A DNA stretch of 39,918 nucleotides from Candidatus Aenigmatarchaeota archaeon (GTDB taxonomy: Archaea; Aenigmatarchaeota; Aenigmatarchaeia; QMZP01; QMZT01), in contig QMZT01000006.1 in NCBI GenBank assembly GCA_003663325.1, positions 1 through 39,918 of the forward strand. The letters run 5' to 3'. Made by a program: the position numbers and the translations under genes. The notes beneath the pieces were generated by a model. It was given only the letters and a program-made list of their open reading frames with translations, had not been told where the DNA came from and ran no database searches. The stretch's first letter is position 1; every line of letters begins with the position of its first letter. Below, one piece after another: positions 8,984 through 19,791 of this stretch.

Positions 8984-10177
8984 TATGGCTCCAATACCCC
9001 CCATTTCCAAAAATTGTTTCCCTTCTCTTGTGTCAGTGGAAATGAATTCTATTGTTGCTCCTGTATCCTCTGCTGCCTTTACTATCCTATCCTCTATACT
9101 CTCATCATACATTATCTCCACATCACCCCCGCACTCTTTACATTTCTCGCTATCCAAATCCTTTCTTTCTATAATCTTTTCATATACACAGCTACATGCG
9201 TTGCATTTAAATTTTGCCTTTACATAGTCAAACTTTTCAGATATTAGCAATACCTCCACATTCCCTTTTTGCAGCGCGTTGGCAACTTCTTGTAAACCAT
9301 AAGCCACAAGCCTCGAATCCCTAGCCAATAATGTGAAAAATTTCTCAAGCACAGCCTTTTCTTTCATTATAGATGCTTCCGTGAGCAGGTTCTCAGCCCT
9401 ATTTATAGCCTCTTCCAGTCCATACTCGCCCGTGTACGAGGTGTTCACAATACCTAGAATCTTTTTCTTTATATCATACCCTAAAAAATCGCCTTTATAG
9501 AAATCCTCTTTTATTGGACCAGGACCAGCTATTATCACACCTTTCAAATCTTCCCCGTACTTCCTAAATTCATTTGTTGCTATATCACCAACCGTTTTCA
9601 TAAAATCTCTGAGCAAACCTTCCCTTATCCTCTGATACCTTGCCTGACTCCATCCACCTTTTGTTGTTTTTCCTGGTACTATGGAGGTAAGATGTTTTAA
9701 ATGCTCAATCCTCTTGCCTATTAAAACACCAATGTCTGCTTCTGATTTATCTATAACTATAACACCATATACCTCTTTCTCTCTTACCATCTCCTTTAAT
9801 GGCTTTAGAATAAATTTTTGATCACACCAATAAAGCCTGTGTTTTAGGGGCTCTGGCGGTTCTATTGCCCATATCTCTATATCTGCCACACCCTCCTTTT
9901 CCGAAACATTTCCAGCGAAAATAGCCAGACCGTTCTTTGGTGTGGCTTTGTATAACTTTAAATGCTGCAATATTCTTTCCAAGGCTGACATCACGTTCTT
10001 CCTAACGGTTTTTGATTTTATATTCTGGGCTGTGCTTTGTTCCTGTCTTATTTGTTCTGCTACCTTGTTTATGTTATAGCCTTGGGGTATATAGACTGTT
10101 ACAAGCTCTGTATGCCTGCCCTTAATTCCTTCTAAGTGCTTAATAATGCCTATAAGCTCTCTATACCTGTCCTTCAT
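8963..10177 (-). CDS. prf1: Peptide chain release factor aRF1-type, with GGW in place of GGQ
   Basis: A 404-residue member of the eRF1/aRF1 family (usual archaeal length about 410-415). Domain 1 has the stop-codon-decoding NIKS (residues 52-55) and YWCDQKF, which fits YxCxxxF (116-122). Domain 3 has an intact zinc ribbon (CNACSCVY...CKECGG) and the final segment FISTDTREGKQFLEMGGIGAILRF typical of aRF1. The domain 2 loop reads TTKGGWSQARYQR: the universally conserved GGQ glutamine is a tryptophan (codon 9650-9652, TGG), with another Gln two residues later. Start: ATG 10177 preceded by GTGGTTGGG; an upstream TTG at 10192 is less likely. It is either the cell's termination factor with an altered catalytic loop or a ribosome-rescue paralogue. 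Confidence 0.9.
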   Translation of the reverse strand: MKDRYRELIGIIKHLEGIKGRHTELVTVYIPQGYNINKVAEQIRQEQSTAQNIKSKTVRKNVMSALERILQHLKLYKATPKNGLAIFAGNVSEKEGVADIEIWAIEPPEPLKHRLYWCDQKFILKPLKEMVREKEVYGVIVIDKSEADIGVLIGKRIEHLKHLTSIVPGKTTKGGWSQARYQRIREGLLRDFMKTVGDIATNEFRKYGEDLKGVIIAGPGPIKEDFYKGDFLGYDIKKKILGIVNTSYTGEYGLEEAINRAENLLTEASIMKEKAVLEKFFTLLARDSRLVAYGLQEVANALQKGNVEVLLISEKFDYVKAKFKCNACSCVYEKIIERKDLDSEKCKECGGDVEIMYDESIEDRIVKAAEDTGATIEFISTDTREGKQFLEMGGIGAILRFALS

Positions 10178-10246
10178 CCCAACCACGATCAAGCTATGAA
10201 TTTCTCATAAATAAGATTTTTAAACCTATAGAAATAAAAATAAAAT

Positions 10247-12664
10247 TTAGGCATGCTTTCCGCCCGCTCTGACAAAAGATGCCACCTTGTCTCCTTCACC
10301 AAGCCTCATTACCCTTACCCCCTGCGTTGCTCTGCCCATGATGGGTATTTGGCTTGCTGGAACTCTTATCGCTATTCCATTTTTGCTCACTATTATTATA
10401 TCATCTTCTTCCCTTACATTACTAATACCAACAACATCACCATTCTTTTCTCTTATTTTCATATTTATAATCCCCTTGCCGCCTCTCCTTGTTATCCTAT
10501 AAAGCTCATATCTGCTTCTCTTTCCGTAACCTTTCTCTGTTATCGTTAGCAAGCTACCATTTTCATCAACAACAGCACTTCCCACTACTTTATCATCTTG
10601 AGCGAGCCTTATACCTCTAACGCCGGCGGCATTTCTCCCCATAGCTCTTACATCCTTTTCCTTAAACCTTATTGCCCTGCCTTTCTTCGTTGCTATTACT
10701 ATTTCTTCTTTGCCAGAGGTAAGTATCACATTTACCAGCTCATCTTTATTAAGTTTTATTGCTATTATTCCGTTACCTCTTATATTTTTGAAATTTTGCA
10801 AAGCCGTCTTTTTTATTGTTCCATTTTTGGTTATCATCACCACGTACTTACCATCACTGAATCCTTTTATAGGTATGAGTGAAACAACCTTTTCGCCTTC
10901 ATTCAGATTTAATAGGTTAACTAAAGCCTTTCCTCTTCCATATCTTCCAACATCTGGTACCTTGTATGCCTTGAGCATGTAAACCTTGCCCATATTTGTA
11001 AAGAAAAGGAGTATGTCATGGGTATTTGCAACAAAAACATCCTTTACTATGTCCTCCTCCTTTGTACGTGTCCCTATAATCCCCTTGCCACCTCTTCTCT
11101 GAGCTTTGTAAACGCTAAGCGGTAATCTTTTTATGTAATTGTTTTGCGTGAGTAATATGACCACCTCTTCCTTTTTTATTAAATCCTCTTCCTCTATTTC
11201 CACCTCGCTCTCTATCTCAACAATTTCACTCCTTCTTTCATCTCCATATCTCTTTTTTATCTCTTTCAGCTCTTCTTTTATTATCCCCAATATCTTCTCT
11301 TCGCTCGCAAGCACCGCTCTTAGCTCAGCTATTAACTTTTGCAATTCCTCATATTCATTCTTTATCTTTATTCTTTCAAGATTTGTGAGTTTCTGCAACC
11401 TCATATCCAATATTGCCTGAGCCTGTATCTCTGTAAGCTCAAATCTCTCCATCAAACCGGTTCTTGCTTCATCCACACTCTTTGAAGCCTTTATTAATGC
11501 AACAATCTCATCTATGTGATCAAGTGCTGTCATTAGCCCTTCAAGTATATGCGCTCTGTGCTCTGCTTTATTCAACTCAAACCTTGTCCTTCTTGTAATA
11601 ACCTCTTTTCTATGTTTTATGTACTCCTCTATGAGTCCCTTTATTCCAAGAACACGTGGTTGATTATCAACCAATACAAGCATTATAACACCAAATGTCT
11701 CCTGCAGCCTTGTATGCTTGTAAAGCTGGTTCAGAATAAGCTCCAGTGGGATATCTTTCCTAACCTCTATAACAATCCTCATCCCCTCTTTGCTTGATTC
11801 GTCCCTAAGCCCTGTTATGCCGTCTATAACCTTGTTCTTAACAAGTTCAGCAATATGTTCTATAAGCTCAGCTTTATTAACCATATAGGGTATTTCCGTT
11901 ACTATTATTCTATGCTTCTCTTCATCTAGCTCCGCTTTTCCCCTTACTATTATCTTTCCTCTGCCAGTATGGTATATACCTAACATTGCGCCGTTCTTTA
12001 TTATAATACCGCCTGTTGGGAAATCAGGACCTTTTATCGTTTCCATAAGCTCTTTTGTATCTATTTTCGGATTTTCTATAACCTTTATTATCCCATCTAC
12101 CACTTCGCTAAGATTATGCGGTGGTATATTTGTTGCCATACCCACAGCTATTCCGCTTGCACCATTGACAAGCAAGTTAGGAAACTTACCAGGCAATACC
12201 GTTGGCTCTTTGAGAGAGGCATCAAAATTGGGCATGAAATCAACTGTGTCCTTATCTATATCTGCAAGCATTTCCTCCGCTGTCTTTGCGAGCCTTGCCT
12301 CAGTATAACGCATAGCTGCAGCGCTATCACCATCAACAGAGCCAAAATTACCTTGCCCATCTATAAGTGGATAGCGCAAAGAAAATGGTTGAACCATCCT
12401 TACCAAGGCGTCATAGACTGCTTGGTCGCCATGTGGATGGTACTTACCAAGCACTTCACCAACTATCCTTGCACATTTCTTGTAGGGCTTATCATGCCCC
12501 ATGCCCATCTCATGCATAGCAAAAAGTATACGTCTGTGTACAGGCTTTAAACCATCCCTTACATCTGGTAAAGCTCTGCTTATTATAACAGACATTGCAT
12601 AATCCAAATAGCTTTCCTTCATCTCTTCTTCTATAGGACGTGAAATTATTCCCCTTTTATGCAT
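10247..12664 (-). CDS. gyrA: DNA gyrase subunit A
   Basis: The breakage-reunion subunit of DNA gyrase, 805 residues from ATG 12664. That ATG is preceded by GAGGTGA five bases upstream and overlaps the Nudix stop. The winged-helix region has [10 protein letters not shown], the GKYHPHGD segment and the catalytic tyrosine in [11 protein letters not shown] coiled-coil tower is visible around 430-480. The C-terminal beta-pinwheel carries the GyrA box QRRGGKG, which separates gyrase (DNA wrapping, negative supercoiling) from topoisomerase IV ParC. Archaeal gyrases are of bacterial origin. It is the last gene of gyrB-Nudix-gyrA. Both gyrase and Topo VI are encoded in this window. Confidence 0.97.
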   Translation of the reverse strand: MHKRGIISRPIEEEMKESYLDYAMSVIISRALPDVRDGLKPVHRRILFAMHEMGMGHDKPYKKCARIVGEVLGKYHPHGDQAVYDALVRMVQPFSLRYPLIDGQGNFGSVDGDSAAAMRYTEARLAKTAEEMLADIDKDTVDFMPNFDASLKEPTVLPGKFPNLLVNGASGIAVGMATNIPPHNLSEVVDGIIKVIENPKIDTKELMETIKGPDFPTGGIIIKNGAMLGIYHTGRGKIIVRGKAELDEEKHRIIVTEIPYMVNKAELIEHIAELVKNKVIDGITGLRDESSKEGMRIVIEVRKDIPLELILNQLYKHTRLQETFGVIMLVLVDNQPRVLGIKGLIEEYIKHRKEVITRRTRFELNKAEHRAHILEGLMTALDHIDEIVALIKASKSVDEARTGLMERFELTEIQAQAILDMRLQKLTNLERIKIKNEYEELQKLIAELRAVLASEEKILGIIKEELKEIKKRYGDERRSEIVEIESEVEIEEEDLIKKEEVVILLTQNNYIKRLPLSVYKAQRRGGKGIIGTRTKEEDIVKDVFVANTHDILLFFTNMGKVYMLKAYKVPDVGRYGRGKALVNLLNLNEGEKVVSLIPIKGFSDGKYVVMITKNGTIKKTALQNFKNIRGNGIIAIKLNKDELVNVILTSGKEEIVIATKKGRAIRFKEKDVRAMGRNAAGVRGIRLAQDDKVVGSAVVDENGSLLTITEKGYGKRSRYELYRITRRGGKGIINMKIREKNGDVVGISNVREEDDIIIVSKNGIAIRVPASQIPIMGRATQGVRVMRLGEGDKVASFVRAGGKHA

Positions 12665-13250
12665 CGATCTCACCTCTAATCAAAGCATCATACACTACCT
12701 TTGACCAATCCTCCATCAGATTATAAAATTTCCTCGCCTCTCCTATATCCACAAGCTCACCTTCTATATTTTCCTTTTCCTTTACCTTTACACTTTTCCC
12801 CTTCACAACAAAAACCGCACCAAAATGAACCCTATCGACGCTTGTTTGTTCAAGATTAAGAAAGCCGCAAAGCTTATAAGATTCAGCATCATGCTCTACT
12901 TCTTCATTGAGCTCCCTTTTCATACCAGCCACAAGTATATTGCATGCGTTGCTATCTATGGGATTTATGTGTCCTCCTATACCTATCGAGTATCTCTCCT
13001 GCAACCTTGCCTCAGAGCCTGCTAACCTTTTGTAAAGGAATATCTTTCTATTGGGTGTGATGAATAATATATAGGGTATTATTTGTTTATACTCTGGATT
13101 TTGTTCAACATCGCTCCGTGGCATAAACAAGTAATTCTCTTTAATTATATCCAATAGATTTGCTGTTTTAATATTTCTAAATCCCACAAAAAATCTTTCA
13201 CCATTGCTGCCAAAAAGCTTCTCCCTTCTAACAACCATCACCTTCTCCAT
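12657..13250 (-). CDS. Nudix hydrolase, COG4112-type
   Basis: A 197-residue protein starting at ATG 13250 ([14 protein letters not shown]), 8 nt after the gyrB stop. Longer readings toward 13424 lie inside gyrB and are rejected. The Nudix helix is seen as GGHINP...[11 protein letters not shown]. The preceding block [18 protein letters not shown] plus [12 protein letters not shown] and IGIGGHINP matches the COG4112 group of predicted phosphoesterases better than MutT. It probably hydrolyses a nucleoside-diphosphate-linked compound; the substrate is unknown. Its position between gyrB and gyrA, with a 1-8 nt gap on one side and an overlap on the other, means it is co-translated with gyrase, though no biochemical link is known to me. 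Confidence 0.82.
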   Translation of the reverse strand: MEKVMVVRREKLFGSNGERFFVGFRNIKTANLLDIIKENYLFMPRSDVEQNPEYKQIIPYILFITPNRKIFLYKRLAGSEARLQERYSIGIGGHINPIDSNACNILVAGMKRELNEEVEHDAESYKLCGFLNLEQTSVDRVHFGAVFVVKGKSVKVKEKENIEGELVDIGEARKFYNLMEDWSKVVYDALIRGEIDA

Positions 13251-13258
13251 AGCAATAC

Positions 13259-15292
<2,034 letters not shown>

Positions 15293-15559
15293 ATGCGACC
15301 GGCTCAAAGAACAAAGGGTTTGAGAAAGGTGAAGAAAAGAAGCCCTGGCGGTAAACAGATTATTCATTATGAGAGAAGGAAAGGGAAGCCTGTTGTATGC
15401 GCGTTATGTAAAAAGCCGTTACACGGCATACCCAGAGCCAGGCCCTCTGAAATGAAAAATATGGCAAAGAGTAAAAAAACTGTTAATAGGCCCTATGGCG
15501 GAAATTTATGCTCAGAGTGTATGAGGAATGTTATAAAAAGCAGGATATTTGAGAAATAA
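15293..15559 (+). CDS. rpl34e: 50S ribosomal protein L34e
   Basis: An 88-residue basic large-subunit protein found only in archaea and eukaryotes. It starts MRPAQRTKGLRKVKKRSPGG. The zinc-ribbon-like pairs CALCKKPLHGIPRARP and GGNLCSECM are the family signature. A strong Shine-Dalgarno site (AAGGTGA) precedes the ATG. It is monocistronic here, with 107 bp of AT-rich sequence to the next gene. Confidence 0.95.
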   Translation: MRPAQRTKGLRKVKKRSPGGKQIIHYERRKGKPVVCALCKKPLHGIPRARPSEMKNMAKSKKTVNRPYGGNLCSECMRNVIKSRIFEK

Positions 15560-15666
15560 AAGTGCAGGCTATTTAGGCTATTAATTTTTTGACCTTTAAG
15601 TAATCAGAGAATGCATCTAATCTTTTTATTTGCACTAAGATAAATATTTAATGGAGGTGAGCTTTA

Positions 15667-16767
15667 ATGAAGATCACGCTTTCTGTACTTAAGGCTGATG
15701 TTGGCGGTTTTGTTGGACACAGCCATAGCCATCCCGATATATTGAAGAAGGCTAGAGAGATGCTAGAAGAGGCGAAAAATGATAACAAGATAATAGATTT
15801 TTATGTTACCGCATGTGGCGATGATCTGGAACTTATAATAACACATAACAAAGGTATAGAGAACAAAGAGGTACATGGTATTGCATGGAGCATATTTACT
15901 GAAACAAGTAAGCTAGCTAAGGAATTAAAGTTATATGGGGCTGGCCAAGATATACTAAAAACAACATTCTCTGGGAATTTGAGGGGGCTTGGTCCAGGTG
16001 TTGCTGAAATGGAGTTTGAGGAGAGGGAATCGGAACCTGTTATAATATTTATGGCTGATAAAACAGAGCCCGGTGCATTCTCTTTACCTCTCTACAAAAT
16101 GTTTGGAGATGCGTTCAATACCCCAGGCCTTGTTATAGATCCCAATATGAGAGGTGGGTTTAGCTTTGATGTTCATGATGTTAAAAAGCACAGACATGTA
16201 TGGCTTCACCTCCCAGAGGAGATGTATAAGTTGCTCGGGCTTATAGGAACGGTAGGAAGGTATGAGATAAAGAGTGTTATTAGGAGAGAGGATAATGAGA
16301 TTGCAGCTGTGACATCTACTGAAAGGCTTAATCTCATAGCTGGAAAGTATGTGGGTAAAGATGATCCCGTGCTAATAGTAAGAGCCCAGCATGGCTTTCC
16401 AGATGTTGGTGAGATCCTTGAACCCTTTGCAATCCCTCACTTCGTTGCTGGATGGAATAGAGGAAGCCATAATGGACCTTTAATGCCCGTTCCTCAAAGA
16501 TATGCCAACACATCACGTTTTGATGGACCACCAAGAATAATAGCATTAGGCTTCCAGCTAAACAATGGTAAGCTCGAGGGTCCTGTAGATATGTTTGACG
16601 ATCCAGCGTTTGATGACGCGAGGAGGCAAGCAATCGAGATGGCAAATTATATAAGAAGGAACGGCACATTCCAGCCACACAGACTGGAGGAGGATGAAAT
16701 GGAATATACAAAGATAACAGCTGTTGAAAAGGAGCTGGAAGAGGCAAAGAGGTTCGAAAAGCTCTAG
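15667..16767 (+). CDS. fbp: Archaeal fructose-1,6-bisphosphate aldolase/phosphatase (class V FBPase)
   Basis: A bifunctional enzyme of gluconeogenesis: it condenses DHAP and GAP to FBP and dephosphorylates it to fructose-6-phosphate. The length of 366 residues is typical. Family marks are the N-terminus MKITLSVLKADVGGFVGH with HSHSHPD, TACGDDLELI, FSGNLRGLGPGVAEMEFEE, MFGDAFNTPGLVIDP, and the late QRYANTSRFDGPPRI. The gene has an excellent Shine-Dalgarno site (GGAGGTGA ending 6 nt before the ATG). The stop TAG is followed after 8 nt by the ATA proposed as the glycogen synthase start, so the two genes form a coupled gluconeogenesis-to-glycogen unit. Confidence 0.96.
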   Translation: MKITLSVLKADVGGFVGHSHSHPDILKKAREMLEEAKNDNKIIDFYVTACGDDLELIITHNKGIENKEVHGIAWSIFTETSKLAKELKLYGAGQDILKTTFSGNLRGLGPGVAEMEFEERESEPVIIFMADKTEPGAFSLPLYKMFGDAFNTPGLVIDPNMRGGFSFDVHDVKKHRHVWLHLPEEMYKLLGLIGTVGRYEIKSVIRREDNEIAAVTSTERLNLIAGKYVGKDDPVLIVRAQHGFPDVGEILEPFAIPHFVAGWNRGSHNGPLMPVPQRYANTSRFDGPPRIIALGFQLNNGKLEGPVDMFDDPAFDDARRQAIEMANYIRRNGTFQPHRLEEDEMEYTKITAVEKELEEAKRFEKL

Positions 16768-16775
16768 GTGATACA

Positions 16776-18599
16776 ATAGAGCCGGATTTTGTATTTGAGG
16801 TATCCTTTGAGAGTGGAAATAAGGTAGGTGGCATATATACTGTTATCTCTTCAAAATCAAAGGAGATGGTAGAAAGGTTTGGCAACAGATATATTACTAT
16901 TGGTTTTTACGATCCCGTCCAGGCCGTTAAGGAATTTTCTCCCCAGGCGCCAGAGAAAGAATGGCAAGAGGTTTTTAATTCCCTCGCACAAAAAGGTATA
17001 AAGTGTTACTATGGGAGATGGATAAACGCAAACAATGCAAGGCTTGTGCTATTGGATACCAAAAGATTTGCACAGATGTTGGATAATGGGGACGTAAGGA
17101 TAAACAGCATAAAGTATTGGCTATGGAAAAACTTCAAAATAGATTCCATAAGAGCTGGGGATGATTTCGATACCCCTGTAGCATGGAGTTATGCAACAGG
17201 TATGCTTTTAGAAGAACTGTATAATAGGGTTATGTCTGGCAATACTATTGTTGCTCATTTTCATGAATGGTTATCTGGTACTGGTATGTTATACCTCAAA
17301 AATAATGGCGTTCCTATACCAACGGTCTTTACTATACATGCTACTGTTTTAGGAAGAACGAAGAGTGGTTATAATATAGAGTTCTTCAAAGAGGTTAGAA
17401 AGGGATTAAGCAATGGTACCATGGTGGACGTAAGGGATGCATATAAGTATGGGGTCGAGGCGAAGCATTTGATGGAGGTTGCATGTGCAAAGCATTGTGA
17501 TGTGTTTACAGTGGTGTCCCAAGGCTTAAATGAGGAAGCAAAGTATGTATTGGGGAGGGAAGCGGACATAATAACGCCTAATGGGCTTGACTTTTCGCTG
17601 CTTCCCGATATAAGGGCGCTAAATAAACTCCATCTAAAATATAAGGAAAGGGTTTTGAGCTTTTTCGAAGCGTACTTTTCTCCATACTATAGCGTAAGGA
17701 GCGGGGATAAGGTTATATTCTTTACTAGTGGCCGTTACGAATTCTTTAACAAGGGGTATGATATATTTATAGATGCGCTTGGCCTGTTAAACAAGCTTAT
17801 GAAGAAAAGGGATATGGAGAAGGAGGTATATGTGCTTATATTAGTGCCTGGGGATGTGAGAAGGTTGAAAGAGCATGTTGATGAGCTTAACGATTTATTT
17901 AACAGGCTAAAAGAGCTTGTTGAGGAAGAGACTGACAGCATTAAACATAGACTTATAAGGTTGTTATTGAGGAGGGAAGAATTGAGTGCCAGTAATATGC
18001 TTTCCAAGGATTTCATGCTTCACTCAAAGATACTCTGTAACTTTATAAAGGATATTAAAAGATCTGAGCTTCCAGATATATGCCCCTTCGAGCTCAATTA
18101 TCCAGAAAGCAAGGATTTGATAATAAAGAGGATAAAAGACAATGGATTGTTAAACAGGGAGGAAGACAGGGTAAAGGTTATATTTTATCCACGTTATCTT
18201 AGCATAGCTGATGATGTCTTTGGTATGAATTATTATGATGTTGTTATAGCGGCTAGTATGGGCGTATTTCCATCTCGTTATGAATCTTGGGGCTATACAC
18301 CACATGAAGCAGCAGCATTAATGAATACCACTGTTACAACAAATATTACAGGTTTCGGTAGCTTTGTTAAGAGCATTGGAAGCAATAATGGGATTAAGAT
18401 TTTAGATATAGGGAAGGAATACAAGGCTGTGGTTAAAGATCTTGCACAGTATATGTTCAAAATTGTATGCATGGGAGAAGATGAAAGAATAAAGGCTAAG
18501 CTTGATGCGAGAAGTGTAGCAAATAAAGCCAGCTGGAAAACACTCATAAAAAACTATCTCTCAGCATATAGTATGGCTATAAAGAAAGTGAAAGAATGA
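16776..18599 (+). CDS. Glycogen synthase, GT3 type, with apparent AUA start codon
   Basis: About 607 residues of the GT3 (eukaryote-like) glycogen synthase family, which transfers glucose from a nucleotide sugar to growing alpha-1,4-glucan. The N-terminus FEVSFESGNKVGGIYTVISS is the sugar-nucleotide loop with the GT3 lysine. Further marks are HFHEWLSGTG, TIHATVLGRTKSG, and near the C-terminus ESWGYTPHEAAAL with the catalytic glutamate and TNITGFGSF. The first ATG (16866) falls after the KVGGIYT loop and would remove it. Upstream the frame is open only to 16728 and contains no ATG, GTG or TTG. ATA 16776 follows AGGTGA (16766-16771) by 4 nt. This is either a non-canonical start or a one-base error/mutation. 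The downstream gene overlaps the stop. Confidence 0.87.
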   Translation: MEPDFVFEVSFESGNKVGGIYTVISSKSKEMVERFGNRYITIGFYDPVQAVKEFSPQAPEKEWQEVFNSLAQKGIKCYYGRWINANNARLVLLDTKRFAQMLDNGDVRINSIKYWLWKNFKIDSIRAGDDFDTPVAWSYATGMLLEELYNRVMSGNTIVAHFHEWLSGTGMLYLKNNGVPIPTVFTIHATVLGRTKSGYNIEFFKEVRKGLSNGTMVDVRDAYKYGVEAKHLMEVACAKHCDVFTVVSQGLNEEAKYVLGREADIITPNGLDFSLLPDIRALNKLHLKYKERVLSFFEAYFSPYYSVRSGDKVIFFTSGRYEFFNKGYDIFIDALGLLNKLMKKRDMEKEVYVLILVPGDVRRLKEHVDELNDLFNRLKELVEEETDSIKHRLIRLLLRREELSASNMLSKDFMLHSKILCNFIKDIKRSELPDICPFELNYPESKDLIIKRIKDNGLLNREEDRVKVIFYPRYLSIADDVFGMNYYDVVIAASMGVFPSRYESWGYTPHEAAALMNTTVTTNITGFGSFVKSIGSNNGIKILDIGKEYKAVVKDLAQYMFKIVCMGEDERIKAKLDARSVANKASWKTLIKNYLSAYSMAIKKVKE

Positions 18600-18895
18600 T
18601 AAAGGTGGAGGTAAAGAAGATTGAAAATATAGCCCATGTGTTTATAGATTCACGCTATAAAAACATTTACCTTTCAGCTGTAGTTTCCAACAGAGGGAGG
18701 GAGCTTGTATTCTTGCCTGAATCAGAGAGAGGATATGGAATAGTATATCCAGCAAGCCATACCAATTTTATTTATAAGATAAATGACAAGAGGTATTATT
18801 TTTGCTTTAATACAAAAAGCGGCACAAGCTATAAGATTACAATCTTCTTTAGAAGAGGGAAAGCTAAGGGAGAAAAGGAGGTATGGGTTGTATAG
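18596..18895 (+). CDS. Small hypothetical protein coupled to glycogen synthase
   Basis: A 99-residue protein whose ATG overlaps the glycogen synthase stop (ATGA). I do not recognise the family. It is basic and rich in beta-type segments (HVFIDSRYKNIYLSAVVS, RYYFCFNTKSGTSYKITIFF), with no signal peptide or transmembrane helix. The compact beta-rich make-up would suit a small all-beta domain. Co-translation with glycogen synthase suggests a role in glycogen synthesis or its control, an inference from position only. Convergent with the regulator gene that ends 4 bp further on. Confidence 0.7.
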   Translation: MIKVEVKKIENIAHVFIDSRYKNIYLSAVVSNRGRELVFLPESERGYGIVYPASHTNFIYKINDKRYYFCFNTKSGTSYKITIFFRRGKAKGEKEVWVV

Positions 18896-18898
18896 AAA

Positions 18899-19402
18899 TT
18901 AAAGACTTACCTTGTTATCCTTTGGAAGTTTTATCTTGGAAAGCATATCCACATATCCTTCAAGCCTTTTTATCTCACCCTCCAACATCTTTATGGCCAG
19001 CATAACATTCTTTTTTTCCTTCCCGTCCTTTATCTTTTCTAACTCTTTTCTCGTTCTTTCAAAAACTACATAGGATTCACTCACACTTTTCTTTATCCTC
19101 ATTAATGTGACCCCTTTTAGAAGCTCAAGCAAATCACCACATAACTCAACATAAAGCTTTCTATCTGCTACCTTTTTTATTCTCTTTATGACACCTATAA
19201 CCTCAAGGAAATCCAAGCTCAAGGAGATCATTGATAAAGAATATCCCGTTTCCTTTGCCAGCTCCTGCAATGATACAGGCCTTTGTTTTACTATAAGCAC
19301 ACCTATTATTTTTCCATGTATAGGGGAATAGCCTATAGTACTGGCAACACTTGCAAAGATATTATATATTTCCTTCTCTATATCCTTTAGCCTCTCTTCC
19401 AT
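18899..19402 (-). CDS. GbsR/MarR-like winged-helix regulator
   Basis: A 167-residue transcription factor. Residues about 10-90 form a winged helix: ASVASTIGYSPIHGKIIGVL, then SLQELAKETGYSLSMISLSLDFLE as the recognition-helix region, then GVIKRIKKVADRKLYVEL as the wing. This fits the GbsR-type (COG1510) branch of MarR-like regulators. Residues about 105-160 are a long charged coiled coil (dimerisation). The gene is divergent from a small membrane protein across a 96-bp gap, which may be its target. The ATG has no clear Shine-Dalgarno site, so it is probably leaderless. The ligand is unknown. Confidence 0.8.
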   Translation of the reverse strand: MEERLKDIEKEIYNIFASVASTIGYSPIHGKIIGVLIVKQRPVSLQELAKETGYSLSMISLSLDFLEVIGVIKRIKKVADRKLYVELCGDLLELLKGVTLMRIKKSVSESYVVFERTRKELEKIKDGKEKKNVMLAIKMLEGEIKRLEGYVDMLSKIKLPKDNKVSL

Positions 19403-19498
19403 AAATTTAGTATAAGCTCTTGTATTTTATTTATTTTTCGCTTATTGACGAACAAAGTTTTATATTTAGGTTAAATTAAGTATATATTAGGTGCTTGT

Positions 19499-19765
19499 AT
19501 GGGTGTGGATGTATACCTTGCTGTGGCAGTTTTGCTTGCACCAGTATTTGCGGAGTACGCAAAAGTAAGAGCGAAAGCAGAAAAGGCATTTAGTATGCTT
19601 GTGGTCTCAGGGCTGTTTTTCTTGCTCTCATTGAGCTTTGGTGCAACAGTATTTGCTGGTTTTGGTTCTCTGGCTTTGTTTGGAACAATGTTGTTTGAAG
19701 TGCTTGGCTGGCTGTTATTGCTAATAGGTGCAGTGTGGGTTGCTGTTCTCTTACTTAAAGAATAG
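19499..19765 (+). CDS. Small hydrophobic membrane protein
   Basis: An 88-residue protein with an N-terminal hydrophobic segment (VYLAVAVLLAPVFA), a short KVRAKAEK linker and two longer membrane helices (about 32-60 and 64-86). AGGTG lies five bases before the ATG, supporting the start. No recognisable family. It is divergent from the GbsR-like regulator and may be controlled by it. A T-rich tract follows the stop. Confidence 0.7.
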   Translation: MGVDVYLAVAVLLAPVFAEYAKVRAKAEKAFSMLVVSGLFFLLSLSFGATVFAGFGSLALFGTMLFEVLGWLLLLIGAVWVAVLLLKE

Positions 19766-19791
19766 TCTTATCTCTTCTTTTTCTTTTTATT
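19766..19791 (+). terminator. T-rich transcription end
   Basis: After the stop at 19765 the plus strand reads repeated CTTTTTCTTTTTATTTT, the oligo-T type of signal used by archaeal RNA polymerase. It also lies at the 3' end of the convergent gene. Assigned from composition only. Confidence 0.4.

Noticed and set aside
8963-10177. Stop-codon reassignment suggested by the unusual release factor
   Set aside because: TAA, TAG and TGA all end recognisable genes in the window (for example EF-2, fbp and the glycogen synthase), and NIKS/YxCxxxF are intact.
16740-16790. Programmed -1 frameshift fusing fbp and glycogen synthase
   Set aside because: The fbp end (GAA AAG CTC TAG) has no X-XXY-YYZ slippery heptamer and no clear downstream stem, and fbp normally ends here; a Shine-Dalgarno site with an ATA codon explains the arrangement more simply.
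16334-16885. A 183-codon frame antisense to fbp and the glycogen synthase start
   Set aside because: A shadow of the fbp frame, without family features or a start signal.
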